Positions 1 to 9,066 of a stretch of 64,000 nucleotides of DNA are shown here, piece after piece; position 1 is the stretch's first letter; each line of letters begins with the position of its first letter. The stretch comes from Ramlibacter sp. (lineage in GTDB: Bacteria; Pseudomonadota; Gammaproteobacteria; Burkholderiales; Burkholderiaceae_C). The notes under the pieces were generated by a model that made no database searches, had not been told where the DNA came from, and saw only the letters and a list, made by a program, of their open reading frames with translations. Both the position numbers and the translations under genes were made by a program. The DNA lies in NCBI RefSeq assembly GCF_028291745.1, contig NZ_JAQGNQ010000086.1, forward strand, positions 1 through 64,000, read 5' to 3'.

Positions 1-1
1 C

Positions 2-697
2 ACCGCGGTCGGCACCGGCCTGAACGCCCCGATCGGCTTCGCCGAGATGGTGGCCGACAAGATCGCCGAGATCACCGGCCTGCCCTTCACCACGGCGCCC
101 AACAAGTTCGAGGCCCTGGCCGCGCACGACGCCATGGTGTTCACCCACGGCGCCATCAACACCGTGGCCGCCAGCCTGTTCAAGATCGCCAACGACATCC
201 GCCTGCTGGGTTCGGGCCCGCGTTCGGGCCTGGGCGAACTGGCCCTGCCGGAAAACGAGCCGGGCTCCTCGATCATGCCGGGCAAGGTCAACCCGACGCA
301 GAGCGAGGCGATGACGATGCTGTGCTGCCAGGTGTTCGGCAACGACGTGGCGGTGAACTTCGGGGGCGCCTCGGGCAACTTCGAGCTGAATGTGTTCCGG
401 CCGATGATCGCGCACAACTTCCTGCAAAGCGTGCGGCTGCTGGCCGACGGCATGCGCAGCTTCAACGACCACTGCGCGGTGGGCATAGAGCCGAACCGCG
501 AGCGCATCGCCGAACTCGTGCAGCGCTCACTGATGCTGGTGACCGCGCTCAATCCGCACGTCGGCTACGACAAGGCGGCCGCCATCGCCAAGAAGGCCCA
601 CAAGGAAGGCAGCAGCCTGCGCGAGGCAGCCATTGCGTCAGGCCATGTGACCGGGGAACAGTTCGATCAGTGGGTGAAGCCTGAGCAGATGGTCTGA
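2..697 (+). CDS. fumC: Fumarate hydratase class II, C-terminal part (5' end outside window)
   Basis: This is the C-terminal 231 residues of a class II fumarase, which reversibly hydrates fumarate to L-malate in the TCA cycle. The open frame enters from the left edge, reading [13 protein letters not shown], so the start lies upstream of the window. The fumarase/aspartase signature [13 protein letters not shown] is intact near position 280, and the tail ([18 protein letters not shown]) is typical of FumC. The frame ends in TGA with no sign of damage. It could in principle be another member of the superfamily, but the signature and tail match FumC closely. Confidence 0.95.
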   Translation, partial: TAVGTGLNAPIGFAEMVADKIAEITGLPFTTAPNKFEALAAHDAMVFTHGAINTVAASLFKIANDIRLLGSGPRSGLGELALPENEPGSSIMPGKVNPTQSEAMTMLCCQVFGNDVAVNFGGASGNFELNVFRPMIAHNFLQSVRLLADGMRSFNDHCAVGIEPNRERIAELVQRSLMLVTALNPHVGYDKAAAIAKKAHKEGSSLREAAIASGHVTGEQFDQWVKPEQMV

Positions 698-725
698 ATT
701 TTTGCGCGGTGGGTGGATCCTGGCT

Positions 726-782
726 TTTTGAACGCAGAAGGCGCAGAAGGAACAGCCAAAAGCGCGGAAGTGAAACAGCGGA
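726..782. repeat. One-armed copy of the CGCAGAAGG dispersed repeat
   Basis: The segment reads TTGAACGCAGAAGGCGCAGA and then decays into related units. It matches the left arm of the long hairpin at 14191-14304. The second arm is missing, so this looks like a degraded or half element. It lies just downstream of fumC, in the 264-nt gap before the ABC operon. Confidence 0.7.
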
Positions 783-892
783 AATGAAGGCAAGACTTCA
801 AGATCGCTCGCATGAGCGCCAGCCCTCTTGCACGCACGGGGGCTTCCCCTTAGGCCTTTCTTCCATCAGTGTCTACGCTATGGTCTGAACTG

Positions 893-922
893 TTGACACT
901 TTAAAAGTGCGTCTCCAATAAT
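893..922 (+). promoter_or_regulatory. Sigma70-type promoter for the ABC transporter operon
   Basis: A perfect -35 box TTGACA (893-898) is followed after 18 nt by AATAAT (917-922), five of six matches to the -10 consensus. It lies 40 nt upstream of the binding-protein start and stands out as AT-rich in a GC-rich background. It would drive the five-gene operon 962-7266. Confidence 0.7.
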
Positions 923-961
923 GCGCGGCGCGGTCCGTCGAGGCCGCCTGAAGGAGACAGC

Positions 962-1999
962 ATGTCAGCCAAGCCCGCCGTCCTGGCGCTGGTGGCCGCA
1001 CTCGCCTGCGGCGTGGCCCATTCCCAGGCGCCCCCGCCCTATGACGTGACACCGCAACTGGTGGCCGCGGCGCAGAAGGAAGGCAAGGTCGTCTGGTATT
1101 CGGCCACCGACGTGCAAGTCGCCGAGAAATTGGCCCGGGCCTTCGAGGCCAAATACCCGGGCGTCAAGGTGCAGGTCGAGCGCTCGGGCGCAGAGCGCAT
1201 CTTCCAGCGCATCAACCAGGAATACGGCAGCAAGATCTACAACGCCGACGTCGTCGAGACTTCCGACGCCGTGCACTTCGTGTATTTCAAGAAGCAGGGC
1301 TGGCTGCAGCCGGCCGTGCCGAGCGACGTCGCCAAGTTCTGGCCCAGTGCATACAAGGACCCGGACGGCCAGTTCGCGGCCTACCGGGCGCACCTCTCGG
1401 TGATTGCCTACAACTCCAAGCTGGTGTCCAAGGACCAGGCGCCCAAGTCGCATGCCGACCTGCTCGATCCCAAGTGGGCCGGCAAGATCGTCAAGGCGCA
1501 TCCCGGCTACAGCGGCACGATCATGACCGGCACCCAGGCGCTGAGCCAGACCAGCCTGGGCTGGAAGTACTTCGAGCAACTGGGCAAGCAGAAGATCATG
1601 CAGGTGCAGTCTTCGACCGAGCCGCCCAAGAAGCTCGCCGCCGGCGAGCGCCCCATCATGGCCGACGGCAACGAATACAACGTCTTCCTGCTGCGCGAAA
1701 GCGGCGTGCCGATCGAGCCGGTCTACGCCCCCGAGGGCACGCCGCTGGTGGTGGGCAACGCTGCCATCCTGAAGAACGCGCCCGACCCCAATGCGGCGAA
1801 GCTGTTCTACCACTTCATGTTCACGCGCGAGGCGCAGCAGTTGAACAGCGACGTGGGCGGCCTGCGCTCCTTCCATCCCGAGGTGAAGGAGAAGGCGGGG
1901 CGCGTGCCGCTGTCGCAGATCAAGCTGCTGAATTCGGATCCGACCAAGCTCGACGCCGAGGCCATCAAGAAGAAATACGAAGAGTACTTCGGGACCTGA
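962..1999 (+). CDS. ABC transporter extracellular solute-binding protein (Fe3+/AfuA-like family)
   Basis: This is a 345-residue periplasmic binding protein of the COG1840 type (Fe3+, phosphonate or small organic anions). The first 22 residues form a signal peptide (hydrophobic core LALVAALACGVAH, cleavage near HSQ-A). The mature start (VVWYSATDVQVAEKLARAFE) is characteristic of the family. An AAGGAGA ribosome site precedes the ATG. The permease and ATPase follow directly, completing an importer. The neighbours are catabolic (MmgE/PrpD and PdxA-like enzymes), so an organic acid is as likely a ligand as iron. The substrate cannot be read from the sequence. Confidence 0.88.
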   Translation: MSAKPAVLALVAALACGVAHSQAPPPYDVTPQLVAAAQKEGKVVWYSATDVQVAEKLARAFEAKYPGVKVQVERSGAERIFQRINQEYGSKIYNADVVETSDAVHFVYFKKQGWLQPAVPSDVAKFWPSAYKDPDGQFAAYRAHLSVIAYNSKLVSKDQAPKSHADLLDPKWAGKIVKAHPGYSGTIMTGTQALSQTSLGWKYFEQLGKQKIMQVQSSTEPPKKLAAGERPIMADGNEYNVFLLRESGVPIEPVYAPEGTPLVVGNAAILKNAPDPNAAKLFYHFMFTREAQQLNSDVGGLRSFHPEVKEKAGRVPLSQIKLLNSDPTKLDAEAIKKKYEEYFGT

Positions 2000-2002
2000 C
2001 GG

Positions 2003-3721
2003 ATGGCCGTCGCCCTCCCGGAAGCGCCGGTCTCGGTGGCGCGGCCGCCCCTGCGCATCGACCTGCTCAAGCCGGCGTTCTGGCTGCTGGCCGCGGTGCT
2101 GGCGGTGCTGGTGCTGCTGCCGCTGGCCTGGCTCGCGTACTACAGCGTCGTCGACCAGGACGGCCGGCTCACGCTGGCCAACTTCGCGGCGCTGGTTGCG
2201 GACGCAACCATGCGCAAGCCCTTCCTGGTGGCCATCGCCATGGCGCTGGCGGTGGGCGCGCTCTCGTGCGCCATCGCCACGCCGCTGGCCTGGCTGGTCG
2301 CGCGGACCGACATGCCGGGGCGGCGGCTGGTGCGCGTGCTGGTCACGGCCTCGTTCGTGACCCCGCCTTTCCTGGGCGCGATCGCCTGGGAGATCCTGGC
2401 CGCGCCGAACAGCGGTCTCCTCAACGTCGCCTGGCGCGCGCTCGCTGGCGGCCAACAGTACGACGCGCCGCTGCTGAACATCTACAGCTTCGGCGGGCTG
2501 GTGTTCGCGATCGCGTGCTACACCTTCCCCTATGTCTTCACGCTGGTGGCCAACGGGCTGGACCGCGTGCCTTCGGACCTGGAGGATGCGTCCTCCATCC
2601 TCGGCGGCCGCGCCTGGACCACCCTGCGCCGCATCACGCTGCCGCTGGTGCTCCCCGCGATGCTGGCGGGCTCGCTGATCGCGATCCTGCAGGCGCTGAC
2701 CATGTTCGGCTCCCCCGCCATCCTGGCGCTGCCCGCCGGCTTCCATGTGATCACCACCAAGATCTGGAGCCTGTTCCAGTACCCGCCCAAACCGGGCCTC
2801 GCCGCGGCGGCCTCCTTGCCACTCCTGGGCATCACCGTGCTGCTGCTGCAAGGCAAGGCCTGGATCCTGGGGCGCAAGGGCTACACGGTGCTGGGTGGCA
2901 AGAGCGGCGAGCCGCGCGTGACGCGCCTGGGTTTCTGGATGCCGCTGGGGCTGTTCTTCGCGCTCGCGGTGCTGTCGCTCACCGTGCTGCTGCCCTATGG
3001 CGCACTCGTGAAGATGGCGCTGACGAAGAACGGTGTCCCGGGGCTCACGCTGCACAACTTCCGCTTCGTGTTCTTCGAGTTCTCGGCCACGCGGCTGGCG
3101 ATGTGGAACACCTTCGTGCTCGGATTCTCGACGGCGACCCTAGGCACGGGCCTGGCGCTGCTGGCCGCGTATTTCGTGGCACGCACTCCGGTGCGCGGCT
3201 CGCGCCTGCTGGGAACACTGGCGACCGCGCCGGTCGCCATCCCCGGCATCGTGCTGGGGGTGGGCCTGTTCCTCACCTACTCGCATCCGCAGTTGATGCT
3301 GTACGGCACGCTGTGGATCCTGCTGGTGGCCTTCCTCACCATCGAGATGCCGGCCGGCTACCAGCAGCTGGCCGCGGCCTTCCACGGCATCCATCCGGAG
3401 CTGGAGGAAGCCAGCCGCATCCTGGGCGCCAGTCGCCTGAAGACGCTGCGCCTGATCACCGCGCCCCTGCTGCGAACGAGCGTGATCGCCACCTGGTGCT
3501 TCGTCTTCATCGGCACCATCCGCGAACTCTCCGCGACCATCCTCCTGACCACGGCCAACACCAAGCTGGTCTCCGTGATCATTTATGACCTCAACGAAAG
3601 CGGTGACCTCGGCGCGATCTCCGTGCTGGGCCTGATGCTGCTCGTGGTCTCCTTCGCGGTGGTGCTCATCGCCAACCGCCTGCCGCTGCTGGGCGGACCG
3701 CGCCTGCCGGCGCTGCGCTAG
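2003..3721 (+). CDS. ABC transporter permease, fused two-domain (FbpB-like)
   Basis: This 572-residue inner-membrane protein carries two homologous permease modules in one chain, the usual FbpB/AfuB arrangement, giving about twelve transmembrane helices. Each half has the cytoplasmic EAA loop that contacts the ATPase: LEDASSILGGRAWTTLRRI near residue 190 and LEEASRILGASRLKTLRLI near residue 470. It starts 3 nt after the binding-protein stop, so the two are co-transcribed and probably translationally coupled. Confidence 0.9.
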   Translation: MAVALPEAPVSVARPPLRIDLLKPAFWLLAAVLAVLVLLPLAWLAYYSVVDQDGRLTLANFAALVADATMRKPFLVAIAMALAVGALSCAIATPLAWLVARTDMPGRRLVRVLVTASFVTPPFLGAIAWEILAAPNSGLLNVAWRALAGGQQYDAPLLNIYSFGGLVFAIACYTFPYVFTLVANGLDRVPSDLEDASSILGGRAWTTLRRITLPLVLPAMLAGSLIAILQALTMFGSPAILALPAGFHVITTKIWSLFQYPPKPGLAAAASLPLLGITVLLLQGKAWILGRKGYTVLGGKSGEPRVTRLGFWMPLGLFFALAVLSLTVLLPYGALVKMALTKNGVPGLTLHNFRFVFFEFSATRLAMWNTFVLGFSTATLGTGLALLAAYFVARTPVRGSRLLGTLATAPVAIPGIVLGVGLFLTYSHPQLMLYGTLWILLVAFLTIEMPAGYQQLAAAFHGIHPELEEASRILGASRLKTLRLITAPLLRTSVIATWCFVFIGTIRELSATILLTTANTKLVSVIIYDLNESGDLGAISVLGLMLLVVSFAVVLIANRLPLLGGPRLPALR

Positions 3722-3738
3722 CCAACCGGAAAGAGGCA

Positions 3739-4803
3739 ATGGGATTCCTGGAACTGAACGGACTCACCAAGCGGTATGGCAGCGCGCCGGTGGTGAAGGA
3801 GCTTTCGCTCTCGGTGGAAAAGGGCCAGCTCGTGTGCCTGCTCGGCCCCTCGGGCTGCGGCAAGACCACGACGCTGCGGCTGATCGCCGGCTTCATCGAA
3901 CCGGATGCCGGCGAGATCCGCGTCGGCGGCCGCCGCATCTCGGCGCCCGGGCAGAGCGAGGCGCCCGAGCGGCGCAACATGTCGATGATCTTCCAGAGCT
4001 ACGCGCTCTGGCCGCACATGACGGTGTTCGACAACGTCGCCTACGGCCTGAAGTTGCGCGGCCTGTCGAAGTCCGAGGCGCAGCAGCGCGCCGACACGAT
4101 CCTTGCCGCCACCAAGCTGGCGCAACTGGCGCAGCGCTATCCGGGCGAGCTCTCCGGCGGCCAGCAGCAGCGCGTTTCGCTGGCGCGCGCGCTGGTGGTC
4201 GAACCCGAGACGCTGCTGCTCGACGAGCCGCTCTCCAACCTCGATGCCAACCTGCGCGAGGAGATGCGCTTCGAGATCCGCCGGCTGCACGACAAGTACC
4301 GCTACACCACGGTCTACGTCACGCACGACCAGGCCGAGGCGATGACGACCGCGGACCTCATCGTCGTGATGAACCAGGGCGTGATCGAGCAGGCCGGCTC
4401 GCCGGAGGAGATCTATGCGCGCCCGCGCACCGAATTCGTCGCCCGCTTCCTGGGCGGCACCAACATCTTTCGCGGCGGCTGGGACGGACACGACGGCGTA
4501 GCCGCCGGCAACGGCCTGTTCCTGCGCTGCGGCTCGGGCGATTTCGCGGGCCAGGGCGACACCGCCGTCTCCGTGCGCCAGCACGACGTGCGCCTGAGCG
4601 CGACGCGCCCGGAAGGCGACAGCAACTGCGTGCAGGCAACCGTGACGCGCCAGGTCTACCTGGGCTCGCATCGCGACTACCTGGTCACGTTGGCCGACGG
4701 CGAGACGGTGCGCGCGCTGGTGAGCGCCGACCTGAGCATCGCCCCGGGCGAAACCGTGTGGCTGCAGCTGCCGCCGCAGCATTGCCGCGCCCTGGCGCAC
4801 TGA
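3739..4803 (+). CDS. ABC transporter ATP-binding protein (FbpC/PotA-like)
   Basis: This 354-residue ATPase energises the importer. Visible motifs are Walker A GPSGCGKTT (about 34-42), signature LSGGQQQR (about 137-144), Walker B LLLDEP and the switch His in VTHDQAEAM. The last 110 residues form a TOBE-like regulatory domain (FLGGTNIF onward, ending near VWLQLPPQHC), as in iron and spermidine importers. A GGAAAGAGG ribosome site sits before the ATG, 17 nt after the permease stop. Confidence 0.92.
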   Translation: MGFLELNGLTKRYGSAPVVKELSLSVEKGQLVCLLGPSGCGKTTTLRLIAGFIEPDAGEIRVGGRRISAPGQSEAPERRNMSMIFQSYALWPHMTVFDNVAYGLKLRGLSKSEAQQRADTILAATKLAQLAQRYPGELSGGQQQRVSLARALVVEPETLLLDEPLSNLDANLREEMRFEIRRLHDKYRYTTVYVTHDQAEAMTTADLIVVMNQGVIEQAGSPEEIYARPRTEFVARFLGGTNIFRGGWDGHDGVAAGNGLFLRCGSGDFAGQGDTAVSVRQHDVRLSATRPEGDSNCVQATVTRQVYLGSHRDYLVTLADGETVRALVSADLSIAPGETVWLQLPPQHCRALAH

Positions 4804-4835
4804 ATCCGCAACACCAACAACACCGAGGAGCCCCC

Positions 4836-6257
4836 GTGAGCATCATCGACCAGCAGGCCGCCGAGCACCTGACCCGCTACGTTTCCGATTTCGTCTGCAG
4901 TGCGCGGCTGGGAGACCTGCCGCAGGAGGTCGTTGCCCTCGGCAAGAAATCCATTCTGGACGGCCTGGGCCTCGCCGTCTCGGGTGGCGCCAGCCACTGC
5001 GGCGCGCTGGTGCGCCGCCACCTGGACGAATTGCACCTGGGTGCCGGACCGGCCACCGTGATCGGCACGCGCCTGAAGATCGCACCGCGCTTCGCCGCCT
5101 TCGCGAACGGCGTCGGCATCCACGCCGACGACTACGACGACACGCAGCTGGCCGTGGCCACCGACCGCGTGTACGGCCTGCTCACGCATCCGACCGCGCC
5201 GGCGCTGCCGGCTGCCCTGGCGATGGCGGAAGCCACCGGCGCGAGCGGCGCCCAGGCCATGCTGGCCTATCACCTGGGCGTGGAAGTGGAGTGCAAGATC
5301 TCCGAGGCGATCAACCCGCGCCACTACCAGAGCGGCTTCCATTCGACCGGCAGTTGCGGGACCTTCGCCGCGGCCGCTGCCGCATCGAAGTTGATGGGGC
5401 TCTCGGAAGAGGCGACCGCGCGCGCGCTGTCGATCGCGGGCAGCCAGTCGGCCGGACTGCGCGAGAACTTCGGCACGATGACCAAGCCCTTCCACGCCGG
5501 CCGCTCCTCGGAGAGCGGCGTGGCCGCGGCGCAGTTTGCCGGCTACGGCTGGACCGCGACGGACCGCATCCTCGAAGCGCCGCGGGGCTTCTTCAGCGCC
5601 GCCGGCGGCGGCTGGGATCCGAGCGCGATCGCCGGCCGCCTCGGCAAGCCCTGGACTTTTGCCGAACCGGGGATCTCGATCAAGCCCCATCCGAGCGGCT
5701 CGCTCACGCACCCCGGCATGACCGAGATGCTGCGCCTGATCCGCGAGCATGGCATCCAGGCGAAAGACGTGGTGCGCGTGCGCGTCGGCACCAATCACAA
5801 CATGCCGAATGCGCTGATCCACCACAGACCCACGAACGAGTTGCAGGCCAAGTTCTCCATGGAGTTCTGCATGGCGATCCTGCTGCTGGAAGGGCGGGCG
5901 GGCCTGAACGAATTCACCGACGAAGTGGTGCTGCGTCCCGACGTGCAGAAGATGATCGAGAAGGTCGACTTCGGGGTGGATGCCGATGCCGAAGCGGCGG
6001 GTTACCACAAGATGACGACCATCATCGACATCGAGCTGGCCGGCGGCCGCAAGGTGAGCGGGCGCGCCGACTTCGGCAAGGGCAGCCCCGCGATGCCCAT
6101 GAGCTACGACGACGTGGCCGACAAGTTCCGCGAGAACACCGAGTTCGCGCGCTTCCCGAAACAGCAGGCCGAGGAGGTCATTGCCATGGTGCGCGAGCTC
6201 GAGACGCTGCCTTCGATCGACCGCCTGATGGGAGCGCTTGCGCATGACCGCCGCTGA
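4836..6257 (+). CDS. MmgE/PrpD family protein
   Basis: This 473-residue protein belongs to the MmgE/PrpD family, which includes 2-methylcitrate dehydratase, cis-aconitate decarboxylase and isomerases. The family core is visible: KKSILDGLGLAVSGG near residue 40, FANGVGIHADDYDD near 90, GSQSAGLRENFGTMTKPFHAG near 210 and KPHPSGSLTHPGM near 290. I chose the GTG at 4836 because GAGGAG lies five bases upstream and the frame upstream of it overlaps the ATPase gene. Its operon position suggests it processes the imported substrate. The actual reaction cannot be assigned, and methylcitrate dehydration is not supported because no other prp gene is present. Confidence 0.85.
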   Translation: MSIIDQQAAEHLTRYVSDFVCSARLGDLPQEVVALGKKSILDGLGLAVSGGASHCGALVRRHLDELHLGAGPATVIGTRLKIAPRFAAFANGVGIHADDYDDTQLAVATDRVYGLLTHPTAPALPAALAMAEATGASGAQAMLAYHLGVEVECKISEAINPRHYQSGFHSTGSCGTFAAAAAASKLMGLSEEATARALSIAGSQSAGLRENFGTMTKPFHAGRSSESGVAAAQFAGYGWTATDRILEAPRGFFSAAGGGWDPSAIAGRLGKPWTFAEPGISIKPHPSGSLTHPGMTEMLRLIREHGIQAKDVVRVRVGTNHNMPNALIHHRPTNELQAKFSMEFCMAILLLEGRAGLNEFTDEVVLRPDVQKMIEKVDFGVDADAEAAGYHKMTTIIDIELAGGRKVSGRADFGKGSPAMPMSYDDVADKFRENTEFARFPKQQAEEVIAMVRELETLPSIDRLMGALAHDRR

Positions 6258-7266
6258 ACGCCCCATCCTCGGCCTGATGCTGGGCGACGTCACCGGCATC
6301 GGCCCGGAGATCAGCGCCCGCCTGCTGGCAAGTGGCAAGCTGAAGGACCTGGCACGCATCGTCGTGATCGGCGACGCCCGCGTGCTGGAACTCGGTTGCC
6401 GCGATGCGCGCGTGCAGCCCGCGGTGCGCAGCTACGAGCGCGTCGCCAACATCGACTGGTCGCGCGACGAGATCCCGCTGCTGGACCTGGGCAACATCGA
6501 TCCGGCGACGCTGCCGCGCGGCGAAGTCTCGGTGGAGTCGGGGCGCCTGACCGGCGAGACGCTGCATCTCATGACGCAGCTTGCGCTGAGTGGCGCGATC
6601 GACGGCATCTCGTTCGCGCCGCTGAACAAGGGCGCCTTGCACAAGGGCGGCTGGAAGTACCCCGACGAGCACCAGATGTTCGCGGCCTGGAACCGGCACG
6701 AAGGCTTCTTCGGCGAGATGAACGTGATCGAGCAGTTCTCGACCTTCCGCGTCACCTCGCACGTGGCCCTGCGGCAGGCGCTGGACATGATCACGCCGGA
6801 ACGCATCGCCAGTGCCGTGCGGCTGGCCGACAGCAGCCTGCGTGCGTCGGGCATCGCCAGCCCACGCATCGGTGTGGCGGCACTCAATCCGCACTGCGGC
6901 GAGGGCGGCCTGTTCGGCGACGAGGAGATCCGGCTGATCGCGCCCGCGGTGCGGCGCCTGGCCGAAGAGGGGATCGCGGTGACCGGGCCGATCTCGTCCG
7001 ACGCGATCTTCCTGAAGGCGCTGAAGGGCGAGTTCGACGGCGTGGTGATGATGTACCACGACCAGGGCCAGATCGCGACCAAGCTGCTCGGTTTCAACAA
7101 GGGCGTGACCGTGACCGCGGGCCTGCGCACGGTCTACACCACGCCCGCGCACGGCACGGCCTTCGACATCGTGGGGCAGGGCAAGGCAGACACCGGCGCG
7201 CTGGAGCAGGCGATCCGGATCGCGGCGCGGATGGCGGCCGCGCGCAAGGATCGCGCGGTGGCTTGA
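6244..7266 (+). CDS. PdxA-family 4-phospho-hydroxyacid dehydrogenase (PdxA2-like)
   Basis: This 340-residue protein is of the PdxA family: NAD-dependent oxidation and decarboxylation of 4-phosphooxy-threonine or related phosphorylated sugar acids. The nucleotide/substrate start GDVTGIGPE (residues 14-22), and the metal-binding patterns TSHVAL, NPHCGEGG and YHDQG are all present. The ATG at 6244 overlaps the end of the MmgE/PrpD gene by 14 nt and has GGGAG nine bases upstream. Its operon setting points to a catabolic PdxA2 or TphB-like role, not vitamin B6 synthesis. The DUF1537 kinase that usually partners PdxA2 is absent here. Confidence 0.87.
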   Translation: MTAAERPILGLMLGDVTGIGPEISARLLASGKLKDLARIVVIGDARVLELGCRDARVQPAVRSYERVANIDWSRDEIPLLDLGNIDPATLPRGEVSVESGRLTGETLHLMTQLALSGAIDGISFAPLNKGALHKGGWKYPDEHQMFAAWNRHEGFFGEMNVIEQFSTFRVTSHVALRQALDMITPERIASAVRLADSSLRASGIASPRIGVAALNPHCGEGGLFGDEEIRLIAPAVRRLAEEGIAVTGPISSDAIFLKALKGEFDGVVMMYHDQGQIATKLLGFNKGVTVTAGLRTVYTTPAHGTAFDIVGQGKADTGALEQAIRIAARMAAARKDRAVA

Positions 7267-7280
7267 GGACATCCGAAGGC

Positions 7281-7401
7281 GGACATCCGAACGCAAAGGG
7301 CGCAAAGGTTGCGCAAAGGTCGCAAAAAAGACCCAGAAAACTTTGATGGTTTTCTTTTGCGCCTTTTGCGTAACCTTCGCGTCCTTTGCGTTCGGATGTC
7401 C
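7281..7401. repeat. Long inverted repeat built of CGCAAAGG units (bidirectional terminator-like)
   Basis: Two arms of about 47 nt face each other. The left begins GGACATCCGAACGCAAAGG and the right is its near-perfect reverse complement, with about five mismatches. Each arm is a tandem of CGCAAAGG-like 8-10 nt units. An extra direct copy of GGACATCCGAA lies at 7267-7277. It fills the 165-nt gap between the convergent PdxA-like and GntR genes and would fold into a very stable hairpin in either transcript. It is the same family as 14191-14304. Confidence 0.85.
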
Positions 7402-7431
7402 GTGTTGAACAGCCATGAACGAATACCGGCG

Positions 7432-8097
7432 CTACTTCTCGTCCGCCGACGCCAGCAGTCGTTGGCGGCCCGCCTGGATGTGCTCCTCGGCGTATTGCTT
7501 CGCCCGCGCCGCATCGCCCTGCGCGATCGCCTCGTAGAGCCTGCGGTGTTCCAGGTTCGAGCGGCGCATGTTGCCCGCCGCATTGAAGTTCTGGCGCCGG
7601 TACAGGTGCAGTTCCTTCACGTAGCTGTCGTACAGCTGGTGCGCCCGCTGGCTGTTGGACAGCTGCAGGACCTGCGCATGGAACTGCACGTTCAGCTCGT
7701 AGTAGAGACCGCTGTCGTCGGCCTGCGCCGCCGTGTCCATGCCTTGCAGCAGCGACTCGAACTGCGCGCGCTGCGCATCGGTGATGTTCTCCGCCGCGCG
7801 CTCCGCGGCGAAGCCGAACACCAGCGCGCGCAGGTCGTAGATCTCCAGCAATTCGGGGAGCGACACCTGGCGCACGAACACGCCGCGGTTCACCACCGGC
7901 GTGACCAGGCCGGTGCCGGCGAGGATGCGGATCGCCTCGCGGATCGGGCCGCGGCTGGTGCCCATGCGCACGGCCAGGGCGGCCTCGTTCAGCCGATCGC
8001 CGGCCTTGAATTCGCCGGCGTAGATCAACTGCTTCAGCTGCTCCGCGATCTGTCGCGTGCGGCCTTCGGTGGTATGGATGGCGGGGATCGTCGACAT
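7432..8097 (-). CDS. GntR family transcriptional regulator (FadR/FCD subfamily)
   Basis: This is a 221-residue regulator. Residues about 10-75 are a winged helix-turn-helix (KAGDRLNEAALAVRMGTSRGPIREAIRIL). The rest is an all-helical FCD ligand-binding domain containing LPELLEIYDLRALVFGFAAERA. It is convergent with the ABC/MmgE/PdxA operon and is the obvious candidate regulator for it, with a small carboxylic acid as effector. The ligand is unknown. Confidence 0.9.
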   Translation of the reverse strand: MSTIPAIHTTEGRTRQIAEQLKQLIYAGEFKAGDRLNEAALAVRMGTSRGPIREAIRILAGTGLVTPVVNRGVFVRQVSLPELLEIYDLRALVFGFAAERAAENITDAQRAQFESLLQGMDTAAQADDSGLYYELNVQFHAQVLQLSNSQRAHQLYDSYVKELHLYRRQNFNAAGNMRRSNLEHRRLYEAIAQGDAARAKQYAEEHIQAGRQRLLASADEK

Positions 8098-8136
8098 CGA
8101 AAAATACTCCCCGTGGACGAGGCGGCGGTGCCGGCG

Positions 8137-8164
8137 ATTATAGGAAGCGTGTGGCCGCCGTCAC
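8137..8164 (-). promoter_or_regulatory. Promoter of the GntR regulator gene
   Basis: On the minus strand GTGACG (8159-8164) is followed after 16 nt by a perfect TATAAT (8137-8142). The start codon lies about 40 nt downstream. The -35 box matches consensus at four positions. The gap 8098-8280 otherwise shows no gene. Confidence 0.6.
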
Positions 8165-8280
8165 GCGGATCGTCCTCCGCTGCTGCGGGATCGGCGGGCC
8201 GAATCGCTGGGGCGCCACAGGGTCTCACCGGCACCGTGAATTCCCGTGCCTCGTGCGCTGCGATCCAGCCGGCGATGTGC

Positions 8281-9066
8281 TCAGGTGAGGCGGTCCGTCC
8301 GCAGGCGGTGGCGTTCGTCGGTCGCGCGGTACGTCGCGGCCAGCACCGTGGCGAGAGTGCCCAGACCGGTCGCCCCCGCCAGCAAGAACAGGACGAACAC
8401 CTGGTACTTGGCCGCTTCGAGCGGCGGGATGCCGCTCAGCACCTGGCCCGTCATCATTCCCGGCAGGGTGATGATGCCGGCGGCCGACATCTGGTTCAGG
8501 ACGGGAATCAGGCCGCCGCCCAGTGCATCGCGTTGCACCATCGCCAGGGCCTGGTGCCTGGTGGCGCCCAGCGTGAGCTGGGCTTCGATCGCCGCCCGCT
8601 CCCGAACCAGGGCCGTGTTGAAGGCGTTCAGGCTGATGCTGACGCCGCTCATCGCGCTGCCCAGCACGATGCCGAACATCGGGATGGTGAACTGCGCCGC
8701 GAACCAGGGTCTGGGCTGCAGCGCCACGATCGCCAGGGCTGTCACCGGGAATGTGCCCGCGGCCATGGCTGCGATGCCGATTCCATAGCCCCACGCACCC
8801 GCAAAGCGGCTGCGCTGTCGGGAAAACGCTTCCCACCCGGCGCTCGCCAGCATGACCAGCAGCACACCAGCGACCAGCACGGGCGAGTTCAAGGCGAACA
8901 CGGATTTCAGCAGGAAGCCCACCAGCAGCAATTGCACGGCCGCGCGCAGCCCCGCGATCAGCAGGGGCCGCGCAACCCGCATGTCGAAGCGCAGCGACAG
9001 GATCCCGTTGACCACCAGCAGGGAGGCGGCGGCCAGCAATTCGGCGTAGCCGGGGGAGTCATGCAT
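8281..9066 (-). CDS. fetB: FetB-like ABC transporter permease (YbbM/UPF0014 family)
   Basis: This 261-residue integral membrane protein belongs to the YbbM/FetB family, which in E. coli forms an exporter linked to iron homeostasis and oxidative stress resistance. Family features include FTIPMFGIVLGSAMSGVSISLN and ERAAIEAQLTLGATRHQA, with about six hydrophobic helices. The length agrees with E. coli FetB. The ATG at 9066 lies inside the end of the ATPase gene (8-nt overlap, ATGCATGA), so translation is coupled. The substrate in this organism is inferred. Confidence 0.85.
   Translation of the reverse strand: MHDSPGYAELLAAASLLVVNGILSLRFDMRVARPLLIAGLRAAVQLLLVGFLLKSVFALNSPVLVAGVLLVMLASAGWEAFSRQRSRFAGAWGYGIGIAAMAAGTFPVTALAIVALQPRPWFAAQFTIPMFGIVLGSAMSGVSISLNAFNTALVRERAAIEAQLTLGATRHQALAMVQRDALGGGLIPVLNQMSAAGIITLPGMMTGQVLSGIPPLEAAKYQVFVLFLLAGATGLGTLATVLAATYRATDERHRLRTDRLT

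Noticed and set aside
965-3055. Long minus-strand open frame (696 codons) opposite the ABC binding protein and permease
   Set aside because: Low-complexity Arg/His/Gln/Gly product typical of antisense reading of GC-rich genes, with no domain; the + strand genes are convincing.
4836-6257. 2-methylcitrate dehydratase (prpD) of a propionate operon
   Set aside because: Only the family fold is supported; prpB, prpC and prpR are absent and the operon is an ABC import cluster.
6244-7266. Vitamin B6 biosynthetic pdxA
   Set aside because: It lies in a catabolic ABC operon and starts inside the MmgE/PrpD gene, not next to ksgA or surA as biosynthetic pdxA often does.
7281-7401. CRISPR-like array in the repeat-rich gap
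   Set aside because: Units are 8-10 nt, contiguous and palindromic, with no spacers and no cas genes in the window.
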